A DNA stretch of 7,497 nucleotides. Origin: Firmicutes bacterium UBA1535 (lineage in GTDB: Bacteria; Bacillota; Clostridia; Tissierellales; Sedimentibacteraceae). The position numbers and the translations under genes were made by a program. The notes below the pieces were generated by a model that was given only the letters and a program-made list of their open reading frames with translations, searched no databases and was not told the origin of the DNA. Positions 1-5,740 of the stretch are shown piece after piece. The first letter of the stretch is position 1; the number at the start of each line of letters is the position of its first letter. The stretch is from positions 3,402 through 10,898 of the forward strand of contig DCPV01000235.1 in NCBI GenBank assembly GCA_002323775.1, given 5' to 3'.

Positions 1-46
1 AGCAGATTAGAACGATAGTTATAATTATAAGCTTTCTTTTTTTCAT
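1..46 (-). CDS. 5' end of a divergent gene, membrane-targeted N-terminus (partial)
   Basis: On the minus strand an ATG at 46-44 opens a frame that runs off the left edge and reads MKKRKLIIITIVLIC. An AGGAG ribosome binding site lies at 56-52, five bases before the ATG. The visible residues are three or four basic residues followed by a hydrophobic run, which is the n- and h-region of a signal peptide or the start of an N-terminal membrane anchor. Cys15 could be a lipoprotein cysteine, but the preceding VLI is not a canonical lipobox. A well-formed minus-strand promoter upstream (142-114) supports a real gene. Product family cannot be told from 15 residues. Confidence 0.6.
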   Translation of the reverse strand, partial: MKKRKLIIITIVLIC

Positions 47-113
47 TTTTTCTCCTAATAATTTATGTTAATTCGAACTCTTTTATCTTGATAAAATAGC
101 CATTTATTCATTT

Positions 114-142
114 ATTATATGATAATATTTGCACAAAATCAA
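114..142 (-). promoter_or_regulatory. Promoter of the divergent minus-strand gene
   Basis: Read on the minus strand, TTGATT (142-137) is followed by a 17-base spacer and a perfect TATAAT (119-114). This fits a housekeeping sigma-A promoter. Transcription would start near 107, giving a leader of about 60 bases before the ATG at 46. Confidence 0.55.
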
Positions 143-167
143 TTAAATTTTCCAAATTTATTATTAA

Positions 168-204
168 CAATAATTATTTATTGTTTTTCGATAAATAATT
201 ATTG
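168..204. repeat. Perfect 14-bp inverted repeat, candidate operator
   Basis: CAATAATTATTTAT (168-181) and ATAAATAATTATTG (191-204) are exact reverse complements separated by 9 bases. The right arm runs into the TTG of the -35 box TTGACA (202-207) of the operon promoter, and the whole element lies between the two divergent -35 boxes. That position suits a repressor or dual regulator, possibly the HTH protein encoded at 727-951 (inference). The element contains only A and T apart from its terminal C/G, so some of the symmetry could reflect composition, but 14 consecutive matches is long for chance. Confidence 0.5.
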
Positions 205-229
205 ACAAATATAATTTTTAGTATATAAT
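202..229 (+). promoter_or_regulatory. Consensus sigma-A promoter of the DUF2975-HTH-DUF4173 operon
   Basis: TTGACA (202-207), a 16-base spacer and TATAAT (224-229) match both hexamer consensus sequences exactly. The start of transcription is expected near 236, about 27 bases before the ATG at 263. The -35 box overlaps the right arm of the inverted repeat at 168-204, so a protein bound there would be expected to block RNA polymerase. A perfect core promoter that needs restraint is typical of repressed genes (inference). Confidence 0.75.
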
Positions 230-262
230 GATATTAAACAAAAAACTTTTTGGAGGTTTATC

Positions 263-715
263 ATGTATAAAATAAACTTTGTTAACAAGCTTACTAAAAT
301 AGTAGTGGACATATTTTTTTATCTAGGAATAATAACTGTTATTTCCGTACCTTTTATTATTCCTAAAATAATCAAAAATTTATATTTAAGCGAAAGCTTA
401 GTTTTGCCAACTACTATTACCCTATTATTGTCAGGGGCTTGTGCAGTTTACCTTATTTTTCAACTTAAAAAGATTTTCAAAACCTTAACAAGCGGAAATC
501 CTTTCGTAGTAGAAAATACAATTTGCTTAAAAAACATGGCAATTGCAGCATTTATTATTTCGATAATATATTTGTATAAGCTCACATATTGGTTTACACC
601 TGCAACAGTAATAATTGTATTGGTTTTTTTAGTAGCTGGACTTTTCTGCCTTACTTTAGAGGATTTATTTATTCAAGCGATTAAGTTTAAAGAAGATAAT
701 GATTTAACAATATAG
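263..715 (+). CDS. DUF2975 family small membrane protein
   Basis: A 150-residue protein with four predicted membrane helices at about 14-36, 49-69, 90-110 and 113-133. Residues 78-92 (GNPFVVENTICLKNM) and the C-terminal tail ending KEDNDLTI are recognisable DUF2975 hallmarks. Members are small integral membrane proteins of unknown biochemical role; in Bacillus subtilis the relative YoaS is encoded just before the HTH protein YozG, the same order as here. GGAGG at 252-256 lies six bases before the ATG, which supports this start. It is the first gene of a three-gene operon. Its TAG stop (713-715) is embedded in the ribosome binding site of the next gene, so translation of the two is probably coupled. 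A role in sensing or in holding the regulator at the membrane is speculation. Confidence 0.85.
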   Translation: MYKINFVNKLTKIVVDIFFYLGIITVISVPFIIPKIIKNLYLSESLVLPTTITLLLSGACAVYLIFQLKKIFKTLTSGNPFVVENTICLKNMAIAAFIISIIYLYKLTYWFTPATVIIVLVFLVAGLFCLTLEDLFIQAIKFKEDNDLTI

Positions 716-726
716 GAGGAAATACG

Positions 727-951
727 ATGTCTATAATAATTAATTTAGATGTAATGATGGCAAAAAGAAAAATCGGATTAATCGAGCTGGCCGAAAAAAT
801 AGACTTAACTCCTGCTAATTTATCAATACTAAAAAATAACAAAGCTAAAGCTATTAGATTTTCAACATTAGAGAAAATATGCAAGGAATTAAGCTGTCAA
901 CCTGGTGACATCATTGAATATTCGGAAGGAGATTTAAAAAATGAAGAATGA
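727..951 (+). CDS. YozG-like Cro/CI (XRE) family transcriptional regulator
   Basis: A 74-residue protein consisting almost entirely of one helix-turn-helix domain of the Cro/CI type. The HTH covers about residues 17-37 (GLIELAEKIDLTPANLSILKN is the scan-and-recognition helix pair region), and residues 45-65 (FSTLEKICKELSCQPGDII) are the conserved third and fourth helix signature of YozG-like proteins. There is no separate sensor or dimerisation domain, so any signal must come from a partner or from its own level. AGGAGGA (714-720) precedes the ATG by six bases. The gene ends 11 bases inside the following gene, so expression is tied to both neighbours. It is a good candidate for binding the inverted repeat at 168-204 and controlling its own operon (inference). 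Confidence 0.9.
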   Translation: MSIIINLDVMMAKRKIGLIELAEKIDLTPANLSILKNNKAKAIRFSTLEKICKELSCQPGDIIEYSEGDLKNEE

Positions 952-2608
952 TAAAACAGAGATAGAACAAGAAACAAATAATGAAAAAGATACAATGACA
1001 TCTGTTGATATCAAAGCAACAGATTTTCAAAAAGATATACGTAACAAAGCCTTATCTAATTATGAGAATAAAAACATAGACATATCATTAGATAGCACAA
1101 TAAAACAAAGGCTTATGATATATGCTATACTTTCAGGAATTAGCTACGCATATCTAATATTAGTTCCCTTTTTAGGACTTGGAATGTCTGTTTTTGCAAT
1201 TATTCAGCTTGCGTTAGTACTGTATCTTATAAATGGCAGAGCTGAAGTTAAAAACAAGAAAGCAATACTTGTGTTTATACCAGTTTTCATCTTGACACTA
1301 TGCAGTTTTGTCCGAGATAACAACATATTTCATACAGCAAATTTTGCTGTAATATTTTTACTGTATAGCACAATGATACTTTTATTTATGAATGATTTAG
1401 GTTTAGAAAACCGTGGAATACTATTTATCAACAAAATTATATGTACAGTATTCAAGCCCCTACTATACTTCAACGTTCCTTTTAAATGGTCAATAAATAG
1501 CAAGAAAAGCACTCCAAACAGAATTTTATTGAGAAAAATACTTATTGGTATTGCTGTATCAATACCCTGCTTAATAATTATAACTTTTTTACTTATGAAT
1601 GCTGATTTAGTATTTGAAAGCAAAATTGATTTAATGCTTAACTCTGTTGAAAATTTATTAGGTCCTGAAGCTATACTTAAAACCACTATCGGTACATTAG
1701 CTGGATTTTATCTGTTTGGTCTGTTTTTTATAATATTTAAAAAGAAAAAAGAAAATAGCTTAGAAGTATCTAATTCTGCTATAAAAGATGGAAATAATTT
1801 AGACATATTTACAATTAAAAAAGATATATCAAAGCCTCAAGGCGACGTAGTAATAATTAGTGTGATGCTAATATCAATACTAGCTATATATACAATGTTC
1901 GCAATCATTCAATTTAAGTATTTATTTGCAGGTGCTTCACTGCCTGCCGACTTAAGCTATGCACAATATGCAAGAAGGGGATTTTTTGAATTATTATTCC
2001 TAAGCTTTATAAATATAGGCTTAATTCTTACAATAATTTACCTTGTAAGAAATAATAGTAATAGCTCTAATTCTTCTAAACTTATAAAAATTCTAATGCT
2101 TTACCTATGTGCAATAACCATTATGCTTTTAGTATCTTCATTTTATAGAATGGCGTTATATAATAATGAATATGGATTTACAGAATTAAGGATATTAGTT
2201 GTTATATTTTTAATATTTGAAGCAATAGGACTTCTTGTGACCTTCTACTATATAATCAAGCCAAAATTTAATATATTAGCTTTTTACTCCGTTGTCTGCT
2301 TAATCTTCTATCTTACAGTCAACGTGATAAACCTTGATTATATTATTGCAAAGGAAAACATAGATATGCACTATGAGGGCAAGGATTTAGATGTACACTA
2401 TCTATACAGACTTTCAGCAGATGCTGCCCCGCAAATGAAAAGACTGCTAGATGACAATGATATATTTATTCAACGAATGGCACAAGACTATTTTGAAAAA
2501 ATAGACTATCAGGCTACCTACACAAAAGATTGGAGAAGCTTTAACCTATCTCGTGACAAAGCCTTGAAAATAATAAATGAGCTTAATTTAGTATTTTTAA
2601 AAGATTGA
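941..2608 (+). CDS. DUF4173/DUF4153 family multi-pass membrane protein
   Basis: A 555-residue integral membrane protein. Residues 1-55 are hydrophilic and rich in Asn, Lys and Glu, presumably cytosolic. They are followed by roughly ten hydrophobic segments, including about 58-78, 80-98, 108-124, 132-150, 199-219, 248-266, 303-325, 348-368, 381-401, 416-438 and 445-463. The segment SYAQYARRGFFELLFLSF (339-356), followed by an YGFTELR motif (411-417), is the family hallmark. A soluble tail of about 90 residues follows the last helix. A short Asn/Ser-rich linker sits at 371-379. Function of the family is unknown. AAGGAG at 926-931 lies nine bases before the ATG, and the start overlaps the HTH gene by 11 bases, indicating translational coupling. 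The terminator at 2621-2677 closes the operon. It may be the target or effector of the regulatory pair upstream (inference). Confidence 0.85.
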   Translation: MKNDKTEIEQETNNEKDTMTSVDIKATDFQKDIRNKALSNYENKNIDISLDSTIKQRLMIYAILSGISYAYLILVPFLGLGMSVFAIIQLALVLYLINGRAEVKNKKAILVFIPVFILTLCSFVRDNNIFHTANFAVIFLLYSTMILLFMNDLGLENRGILFINKIICTVFKPLLYFNVPFKWSINSKKSTPNRILLRKILIGIAVSIPCLIIITFLLMNADLVFESKIDLMLNSVENLLGPEAILKTTIGTLAGFYLFGLFFIIFKKKKENSLEVSNSAIKDGNNLDIFTIKKDISKPQGDVVIISVMLISILAIYTMFAIIQFKYLFAGASLPADLSYAQYARRGFFELLFLSFINIGLILTIIYLVRNNSNSSNSSKLIKILMLYLCAITIMLLVSSFYRMALYNNEYGFTELRILVVIFLIFEAIGLLVTFYYIIKPKFNILAFYSVVCLIFYLTVNVINLDYIIAKENIDMHYEGKDLDVHYLYRLSADAAPQMKRLLDDNDIFIQRMAQDYFEKIDYQATYTKDWRSFNLSRDKALKIINELNLVFLKD

Positions 2609-2620
2609 CCTGAATATCTT

Positions 2621-2677
2621 GTAGAAGATTGGCAAGTGAATTTTCATACACTTATCAATCTTCTACTTTTTTTATTT
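2621..2677 (+). terminator. Rho-independent terminator of the three-gene operon
   Basis: GTAGAAGATTG (2621-2631) pairs perfectly with CAATCTTCTAC (2656-2666). Inside it, after a 2x2 mismatch, AAGTG pairs with CACTT. The stem is followed at once by TTTTTTTATTT (2667-2677). It starts 13 bases after the stop codon at 2608. Confidence 0.9.
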
Positions 2678-2690
2678 CATATTTAAAATA

Positions 2691-2719
2691 TTGAAAAAAA
2701 CCTTATGTCATGGTAAAAT
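2691..2719 (+). promoter_or_regulatory. Promoter of the serine hydrolase gene
   Basis: TTGAAA (2691-2696), a 17-base spacer and TAAAAT (2714-2719), with a TG at 2711-2712 that forms an extended -10 element. It lies just downstream of the preceding terminator. The predicted start near 2726 leaves an untranslated leader of about 105 bases. That leader is very AT-rich; beyond a weak ACATA/TATGT symmetry near 2734-2750 I see no structure in it. Confidence 0.5.
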
Positions 2720-2830
2720 TACAATAAATGCTAACATATAAAATTTATGTAAGAATATATTTTACAAAATCTATGCTAATAAATTTAATTTACATTATTC
2801 GTATAAATATTTCTTATAACGGAGGATTTA

Positions 2831-4294
2831 ATGAAAAAATTTATCGTTACTATAATAGTATCACTTATATTATTATCAAGCTTTAATATACCAGTTTATG
2901 CCTTATCAGATGCACAATCTTCAGCAATACAGACCTTGTTGGATGATGCCTGTCGTATATCAGGCGTACCAGGCATGTCAATTTCTATAATCTTTGGAGA
3001 TGAAACATTCTACTTTTCCTCTGGTTATGCAAATCGTGAAAAGAATTTACCAGCAAGTGAAAATGCTCTATATGAGTTGGCATCAGTTAGTAAGGCTTTT
3101 ACCGGTGTCGGTATCCTGCTGCTAGAAGAACAAGGATTACTTTCCATGACAGACTCTGTTCAGAAATATTTACCTTGGTTTAATTTGGAGTATAAAGGAA
3201 CACCTGTTGATATGCAAAGCCTTACACTTAACCATTTTCTACACCATACCAGTGGGCTGACAAATTCGAAGCACGCTCAAAACATCCCAGAAGGAAATAC
3301 TCCGGATATGCTGCGAAAAACTGTGGAAACATTGATGAATACCGAATTGGCATTTACACCAGGAGAGCGATACGAATATGGAACTGTCAATTATGATGTA
3401 CTAGGTCTAGTTATTGAAACTGTGTCTGGCAAAAGCTATGAAAGTTTTATGACTGAGCAAGTATTTAAACCTTTAGGATTATATAATACTTATGCTTATA
3501 AAGAAGAAGCTTCAGCAACCGGACAGCTGGCACAAGGCTACCGTTCTTCTTTTTTCATAACAATTCCATATGACGCACCGGATTATGCAGGCAACAAACC
3601 AGCTGGATATATTATTTCGTGTACAAAGGATATGACACGTTGGATAAAGATACAAATGGGTGATGTAGATGATATACCAGAAGTATTTAAAAAAGTTATA
3701 ATGAAGTCACATGTTGGAAATATGAATGTTCCAGATTTCAATGAAATGTATTACGCTTCTGGATGGATGGTAAATGCTGATAAAACAATTATTGAACATT
3801 CTGGAGGAAATCCAAACTTCTCAACAGAAGTAGCAATACTGCTAAATGAGCGAACAGCTATTTGTCTGTTAAGCAATGGTGCTAATACTAATATCGGTCT
3901 TGTAAAAAATATTAAAAATATATTGGATGGCAAGCTTACACAATCATATAAAATGAGCGATATGCAGATTTTGGATATCTTTCTTTCCTTCGTTACAGTT
4001 GTTTTTTTCCTGTTGTCTATCTTTTTCTTTATTTTGGGATTACGCAGAAAGAAAATAAGCGAGCAACAAGCAACAGCAAAAAAGAGAATACTTGCAACTT
4101 TTGTTTGGCTAATGATTACTGTTGTTCTGTGCATTATGTGTTTGATTTTCCCAATGCTTTTCGGATACAATTGGTCAACAGTACTTGTTTGGCAAACATA
4201 TAGTATTCTTACGGCTTTAATTTCGCTGGTGCTACTAACTGCATCTATTACGTATTTTGTAAATACTCGCTATCATAATGCTATATCCCGATAA
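2831..4294 (+). CDS. Secreted, membrane-anchored serine hydrolase (class C beta-lactamase / PBP-like)
   Basis: A 487-residue protein of the beta-lactamase-related serine hydrolase family (Pfam Beta-lactamase type). Residues 1-24 form a signal peptide with likely cleavage after VYA. The nucleophile motif SxxK is S85-V-S-K88. The Tyr motif region is Y183-G-T-V-N-Y188, where most relatives have YSN or YAN, and the third motif is H323-S-G-G in place of KTG. HHTSGL (138-143) is a further family signature. After the hydrolase domain (about 28-365) come three membrane helices at about 381-403, 420-442 and 453-477, so the catalytic domain should face the outside while tethered to the membrane. Family members include D-aminopeptidases, esterases and cell-wall-related peptidases; the substrate here is unknown, and beta-lactamase activity should not be assumed. 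GGAGG at 2821-2825 supports the start. The gene stands alone between its own promoter and terminator. Its G+C looks higher than that of the neighbours. Confidence 0.85.
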   Translation: MKKFIVTIIVSLILLSSFNIPVYALSDAQSSAIQTLLDDACRISGVPGMSISIIFGDETFYFSSGYANREKNLPASENALYELASVSKAFTGVGILLLEEQGLLSMTDSVQKYLPWFNLEYKGTPVDMQSLTLNHFLHHTSGLTNSKHAQNIPEGNTPDMLRKTVETLMNTELAFTPGERYEYGTVNYDVLGLVIETVSGKSYESFMTEQVFKPLGLYNTYAYKEEASATGQLAQGYRSSFFITIPYDAPDYAGNKPAGYIISCTKDMTRWIKIQMGDVDDIPEVFKKVIMKSHVGNMNVPDFNEMYYASGWMVNADKTIIEHSGGNPNFSTEVAILLNERTAICLLSNGANTNIGLVKNIKNILDGKLTQSYKMSDMQILDIFLSFVTVVFFLLSIFFFILGLRRKKISEQQATAKKRILATFVWLMITVVLCIMCLIFPMLFGYNWSTVLVWQTYSILTALISLVLLTASITYFVNTRYHNAISR

Positions 4295-4357
4295 TGAGTA
4301 TTTACTCCACAAGTTACCTTAATATATAAAAATAAAATCTAACTAATCTTAGAATTG

Positions 4358-4396
4358 AGCCGCTGCATTTTTTTATTATGCAGCGGCTTCTTATTT
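4358..4396 (+). terminator. Rho-independent terminator of the serine hydrolase gene
   Basis: AGCCGCTGCAT (4358-4368) and ATGCAGCGGCT (4378-4388) form a perfect, GC-rich 11-bp stem with a 9-base T-rich loop, followed by TCTTATTT. It lies 64 bases after the stop codon. The stem is far more GC-rich than its surroundings. Confidence 0.9.
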
Positions 4397-4501
4397 AAAC
4401 ACAATACCATTTTACTTTTGCAAAATATATTAAATAATATTTTTAATAATTTCACAGTTGCATATTTGTTTTTATTATGGTAATCTTTTCATATTAATAC
4501 T

Positions 4502-4549
4502 ACTGAGCAAAACATTTCTAAATCATAGTTATTAGTTGCTATGCTCAGT
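4502..4549. repeat. 8-bp inverted repeat ACTGAGCA / TGCTCAGT flanking the VOC gene promoter
   Basis: ACTGAGCA (4502-4509) and TGCTCAGT (4542-4549) are exact reverse complements 32 bases apart. The right copy lies in the spacer between the proposed -35 and -10 boxes of the VOC gene, and a near-identical TGCTCGGT occupies the matching place before the ABC gene. A pair of operator half-sites or a looped operator is possible; no regulator for it is encoded in the window. Confidence 0.35.
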
Positions 4550-4561
4550 GAAAAAATTTAT
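4514..4561 (+). repeat. Upstream module copy 1 (VOC gene)
   Basis: This stretch aligns with 5513-5560, upstream of the ABC gene. Shared blocks in order are ATTTCT, AAAT, AGT.AT, TTG, TATGCTC[A/G]GT, AAAAA and TTTATA, with a few one- to four-base gaps. The best-conserved part is 4540-4561. A further shared ACAGTTGCA lies upstream at 4454-4462 here and at 5424-5432 in the other region. The similarity suggests duplicated or jointly regulated promoters. Confidence 0.45.
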
Positions 4562-4564
4562 ATA
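4536..4564 (+). promoter_or_regulatory. Promoter of the VOC family gene
   Basis: TTGCTA (4536-4541), a 17-base spacer and TATATA (4559-4564). The spacer contains TGCTCAGT, which is repeated before the ABC gene. Start of transcription is expected near 4571, about 34 bases before the ATG at 4605. Apart from this promoter, the inverted repeat and the ACAGTTGCA motif, I see nothing else in the 310-base gap after the serine hydrolase except its terminator. Confidence 0.5.
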
Positions 4565-4604
4565 GCATATTTATACACGATATTTGAATTATTTGGGGGA
4601 GATT

Positions 4605-5351
4605 ATGAAATTAGACCATATTGTAGTAAATGTTGATGAAAAATATCAAACAAATAAAGGTATTATTGATGATATCAGAGCTACTGGCTTTCCTTATGAA
4701 CCAAAGTGGGGAAAGGGTACAAAAGGATTTAAAGTTTCTAACTTATGGATAGGAAATGAGTACTTTGAACTTGTGCGTATCTTAAAATCAAACGGCGGAG
4801 GATGGGTTCCAGAATGGACTAAAAAATATAATCACGGACACCGTGGAATGATTTGCCTAATGTTAGATGTAGAAAATATAGATGAGCTTTACTTGTCTTT
4901 AAAGAATAAAAATGTACAGGTAACTCCTCCACTCTGGCTGGAGTTTAAATGGTTTTTTAACTTATTAACAAGAAGAATGCCTTGGAGAAATTGCTATATC
5001 CCATTTTTCGAAGGAGCTGAGTTTCAAATAGGATTTCAGCAAATGAAAGACGAAAAAGCTAGAGATTTTATGAATCAATACATGGTTCCTAATTCGAGAG
5101 ATAATGGAATTAGTGAAATTAAGAATGTAGTTATAAAAGGACAATTCACTAATAATGATTTTAAGATGATTAAAGCTGTTTTTGGTGATAAAATATCCGA
5201 TAATTTATTGAATGAAACATCTGTGAAGGTGAACTTATCTTCTACTCAATCAATAGAATTTGTGAAAGATAAGAATTATCAGTTAGACATTTATACAAAT
5301 ACAGGCAAAGAAAAGTCTATTAATATTGAAAATATAAAGCTTTATTGCTAA
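4605..5351 (+). CDS. VOC (glyoxalase-like) family protein
   Basis: A 248-residue soluble protein beginning MKLDHIVVNV, the classic first strand of a vicinal-oxygen-chelate fold. The first beta-alpha-beta module spans about 1-62 (His5, and Glu55 in NEYFELVRI). The second spans about 79-145 (HRGMICLMLDV, then a helix, ending GAEFQIGFQ). His5, Glu55, His79 and Glu139 sit where metal ligands of VOC enzymes are often found, but this is by eye. Residues 170-248 may form a third, degenerate module (EIKNVVIKG, FKMIKAVFG). Members range from glyoxalases and dioxygenases to drug-binding resistance proteins, so the substrate is open. The ATG at 4605 is chosen over the in-frame TTG at 4584 because GGGGGAG (4595-4601) sits directly before it and would lie inside the longer version. 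The gene probably forms its own transcript. Confidence 0.75.
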   Translation: MKLDHIVVNVDEKYQTNKGIIDDIRATGFPYEPKWGKGTKGFKVSNLWIGNEYFELVRILKSNGGGWVPEWTKKYNHGHRGMICLMLDVENIDELYLSLKNKNVQVTPPLWLEFKWFFNLLTRRMPWRNCYIPFFEGAEFQIGFQQMKDEKARDFMNQYMVPNSRDNGISEIKNVVIKGQFTNNDFKMIKAVFGDKISDNLLNETSVKVNLSSTQSIEFVKDKNYQLDIYTNTGKEKSINIENIKLYC

Positions 5352-5512
5352 ATGAACATTTTCTATCGCAAAACTCAAAACCCTGTTCTTTTTATGATTA
5401 GACACTTTGTCATAAATATAGCGACAGTTGCACAAATTTTAATGACTTCGTTATTACTAGAATTATTTTAGCAGCTAAAAAACATGTAAGATTACGAGTA
5501 TTATTTTTGATT

Positions 5513-5560
5513 ATTTCTGAAATAGTAATAATTGATTTTTATGCTCGGTTAAAAATTTAT
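5513..5560 (+). repeat. Upstream module copy 2 (ABC transporter gene)
   Basis: Imperfect direct repeat of 4514-4561, almost exactly 1 kb downstream; both TATGCTC cores start at the same offset from each other (4540 and 5540). The core here reads TATGCTCGGTTAAAAA followed by TTTATA. The difference in the middle (GATTTTT for GC) lengthens the spacing between the TTG block and the -10 box. Confidence 0.45.
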
Positions 5561-5563
5561 ACT
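5532..5563 (+). promoter_or_regulatory. Promoter of the ABC transporter gene
   Basis: The -10 box is TATACT (5558-5563). The best -35 match is TTGATT (5532-5537), giving a 20-base spacer; with 17 bases the hexamer would be ATTTTT. A 19-20 base spacer is known from promoters activated by MerR-type regulators, so activation by such a factor is conceivable (inference only). Transcription would begin near 5570, leaving a leader of about 170 bases. Confidence 0.4.
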
Positions 5564-5612
5564 CTATAAAGTTAGGCGGTGAATTATTATTATTAGATTT
5601 ATTTCAGATAAC

Positions 5613-5699
5613 AGCTCAGTGCAGTTGAGATAAACTGTTAGCAGATTGTGCTGAGCTTAATTAAATATGTTAACAGTCTCAACTGTGCTGATTCTTTTG
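5613..5699 (+). promoter_or_regulatory. Two-way hairpin in the ABC gene leader, candidate attenuator
   Basis: The 5' arm at 5616-5630 pairs with 5677-5691 through 15 consecutive pairs, two of them G-U. After a 4-base bulge (5631-5634), 5635-5643 pairs with 5668-5676 through 9 more pairs, one of them G-U. The outer stem is followed by TTCTTTTG (5692-5699), as in a terminator. The same 5' arm (5613-5626) can instead pair with 5644-5657 through 14 pairs (10 Watson-Crick, 4 G-U), because GTGCTGA occurs twice, at 5648-5654 and 5685-5691. The two folds exclude each other, which is the layout of a terminator and antiterminator. No T-box consensus or known riboswitch core is recognised. It could also be two overlapping protein-binding palindromes. 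Confidence 0.45.
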
Positions 5700-5740
5700 A
5701 TAATTTTAGATTAAATAAAAAGATAAAAAGGAGTACAGTG

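Larger units (their letters stand above)
5352..5740 (+). other. 389-base intergenic region: duplicated promoter module and structured leader
   Basis: No convincing gene lies here. From 5352 a frame of 39 codons (MNIFYRKTQN...) starts directly after the VOC stop codon in the same frame, but it has no ribosome binding site. The region carries the ACAGTTGCA motif (5424-5432), the second copy of the upstream module (5513-5560), a promoter (5532-5563), a Shine-Dalgarno-like AGGCGGTGA (5574-5582) without a following ATG, and the two-way hairpin (5613-5691). I see no strong terminator directly after the VOC gene. Confidence 0.6.

Noticed and set aside
687..884. 65-residue minus-strand frame over the HTH gene
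   Set aside because: It lies opposite a well-supported gene with clear family motifs; no promoter or ribosome binding site was found for it.
1330..1686. 118-residue minus-strand frame inside the DUF4173 gene
   Set aside because: It is antisense to a recognisable membrane protein gene and shows no family signature of its own.
2728..2888. 52-codon frame overlapping the start of the serine hydrolase
   Set aside because: No ribosome binding site, composition is Ile/Tyr-rich as expected from random AT-rich DNA, and it conflicts with the well-supported hydrolase start.
3751..4170. 139-residue minus-strand frame inside the serine hydrolase gene
   Set aside because: It is antisense to the region encoding the third catalytic motif and the membrane anchor; no independent support.
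4584..4604. TTG start giving seven extra residues on the VOC protein
   Set aside because: The ribosome binding site GGGGGAG would be inside the coding region; the VOC fold starts at the ATG at 4605.
5352..5471. 39-codon hydrophobic frame beginning directly after the VOC stop codon (TAAATG), in the same frame
   Set aside because: No ribosome binding site precedes it, and it contains the ACAGTTGCA word shared with the other non-coding upstream region. It may be chance, or a remnant of a longer VOC reading frame.
5648..5740. 31-codon N-terminal extension of the ABC transporter from a GTG at 5648
   Set aside because: It has no Shine-Dalgarno sequence and lies within the leader hairpin, while the ATG at 5741 has AAAGGAG at ideal spacing.
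5570..5740. T-box or known riboswitch in the ABC leader
   Set aside because: No AGGGTGGNACCGCG-type T-box sequence and no familiar aptamer core was seen, so the structure is left unclassified.
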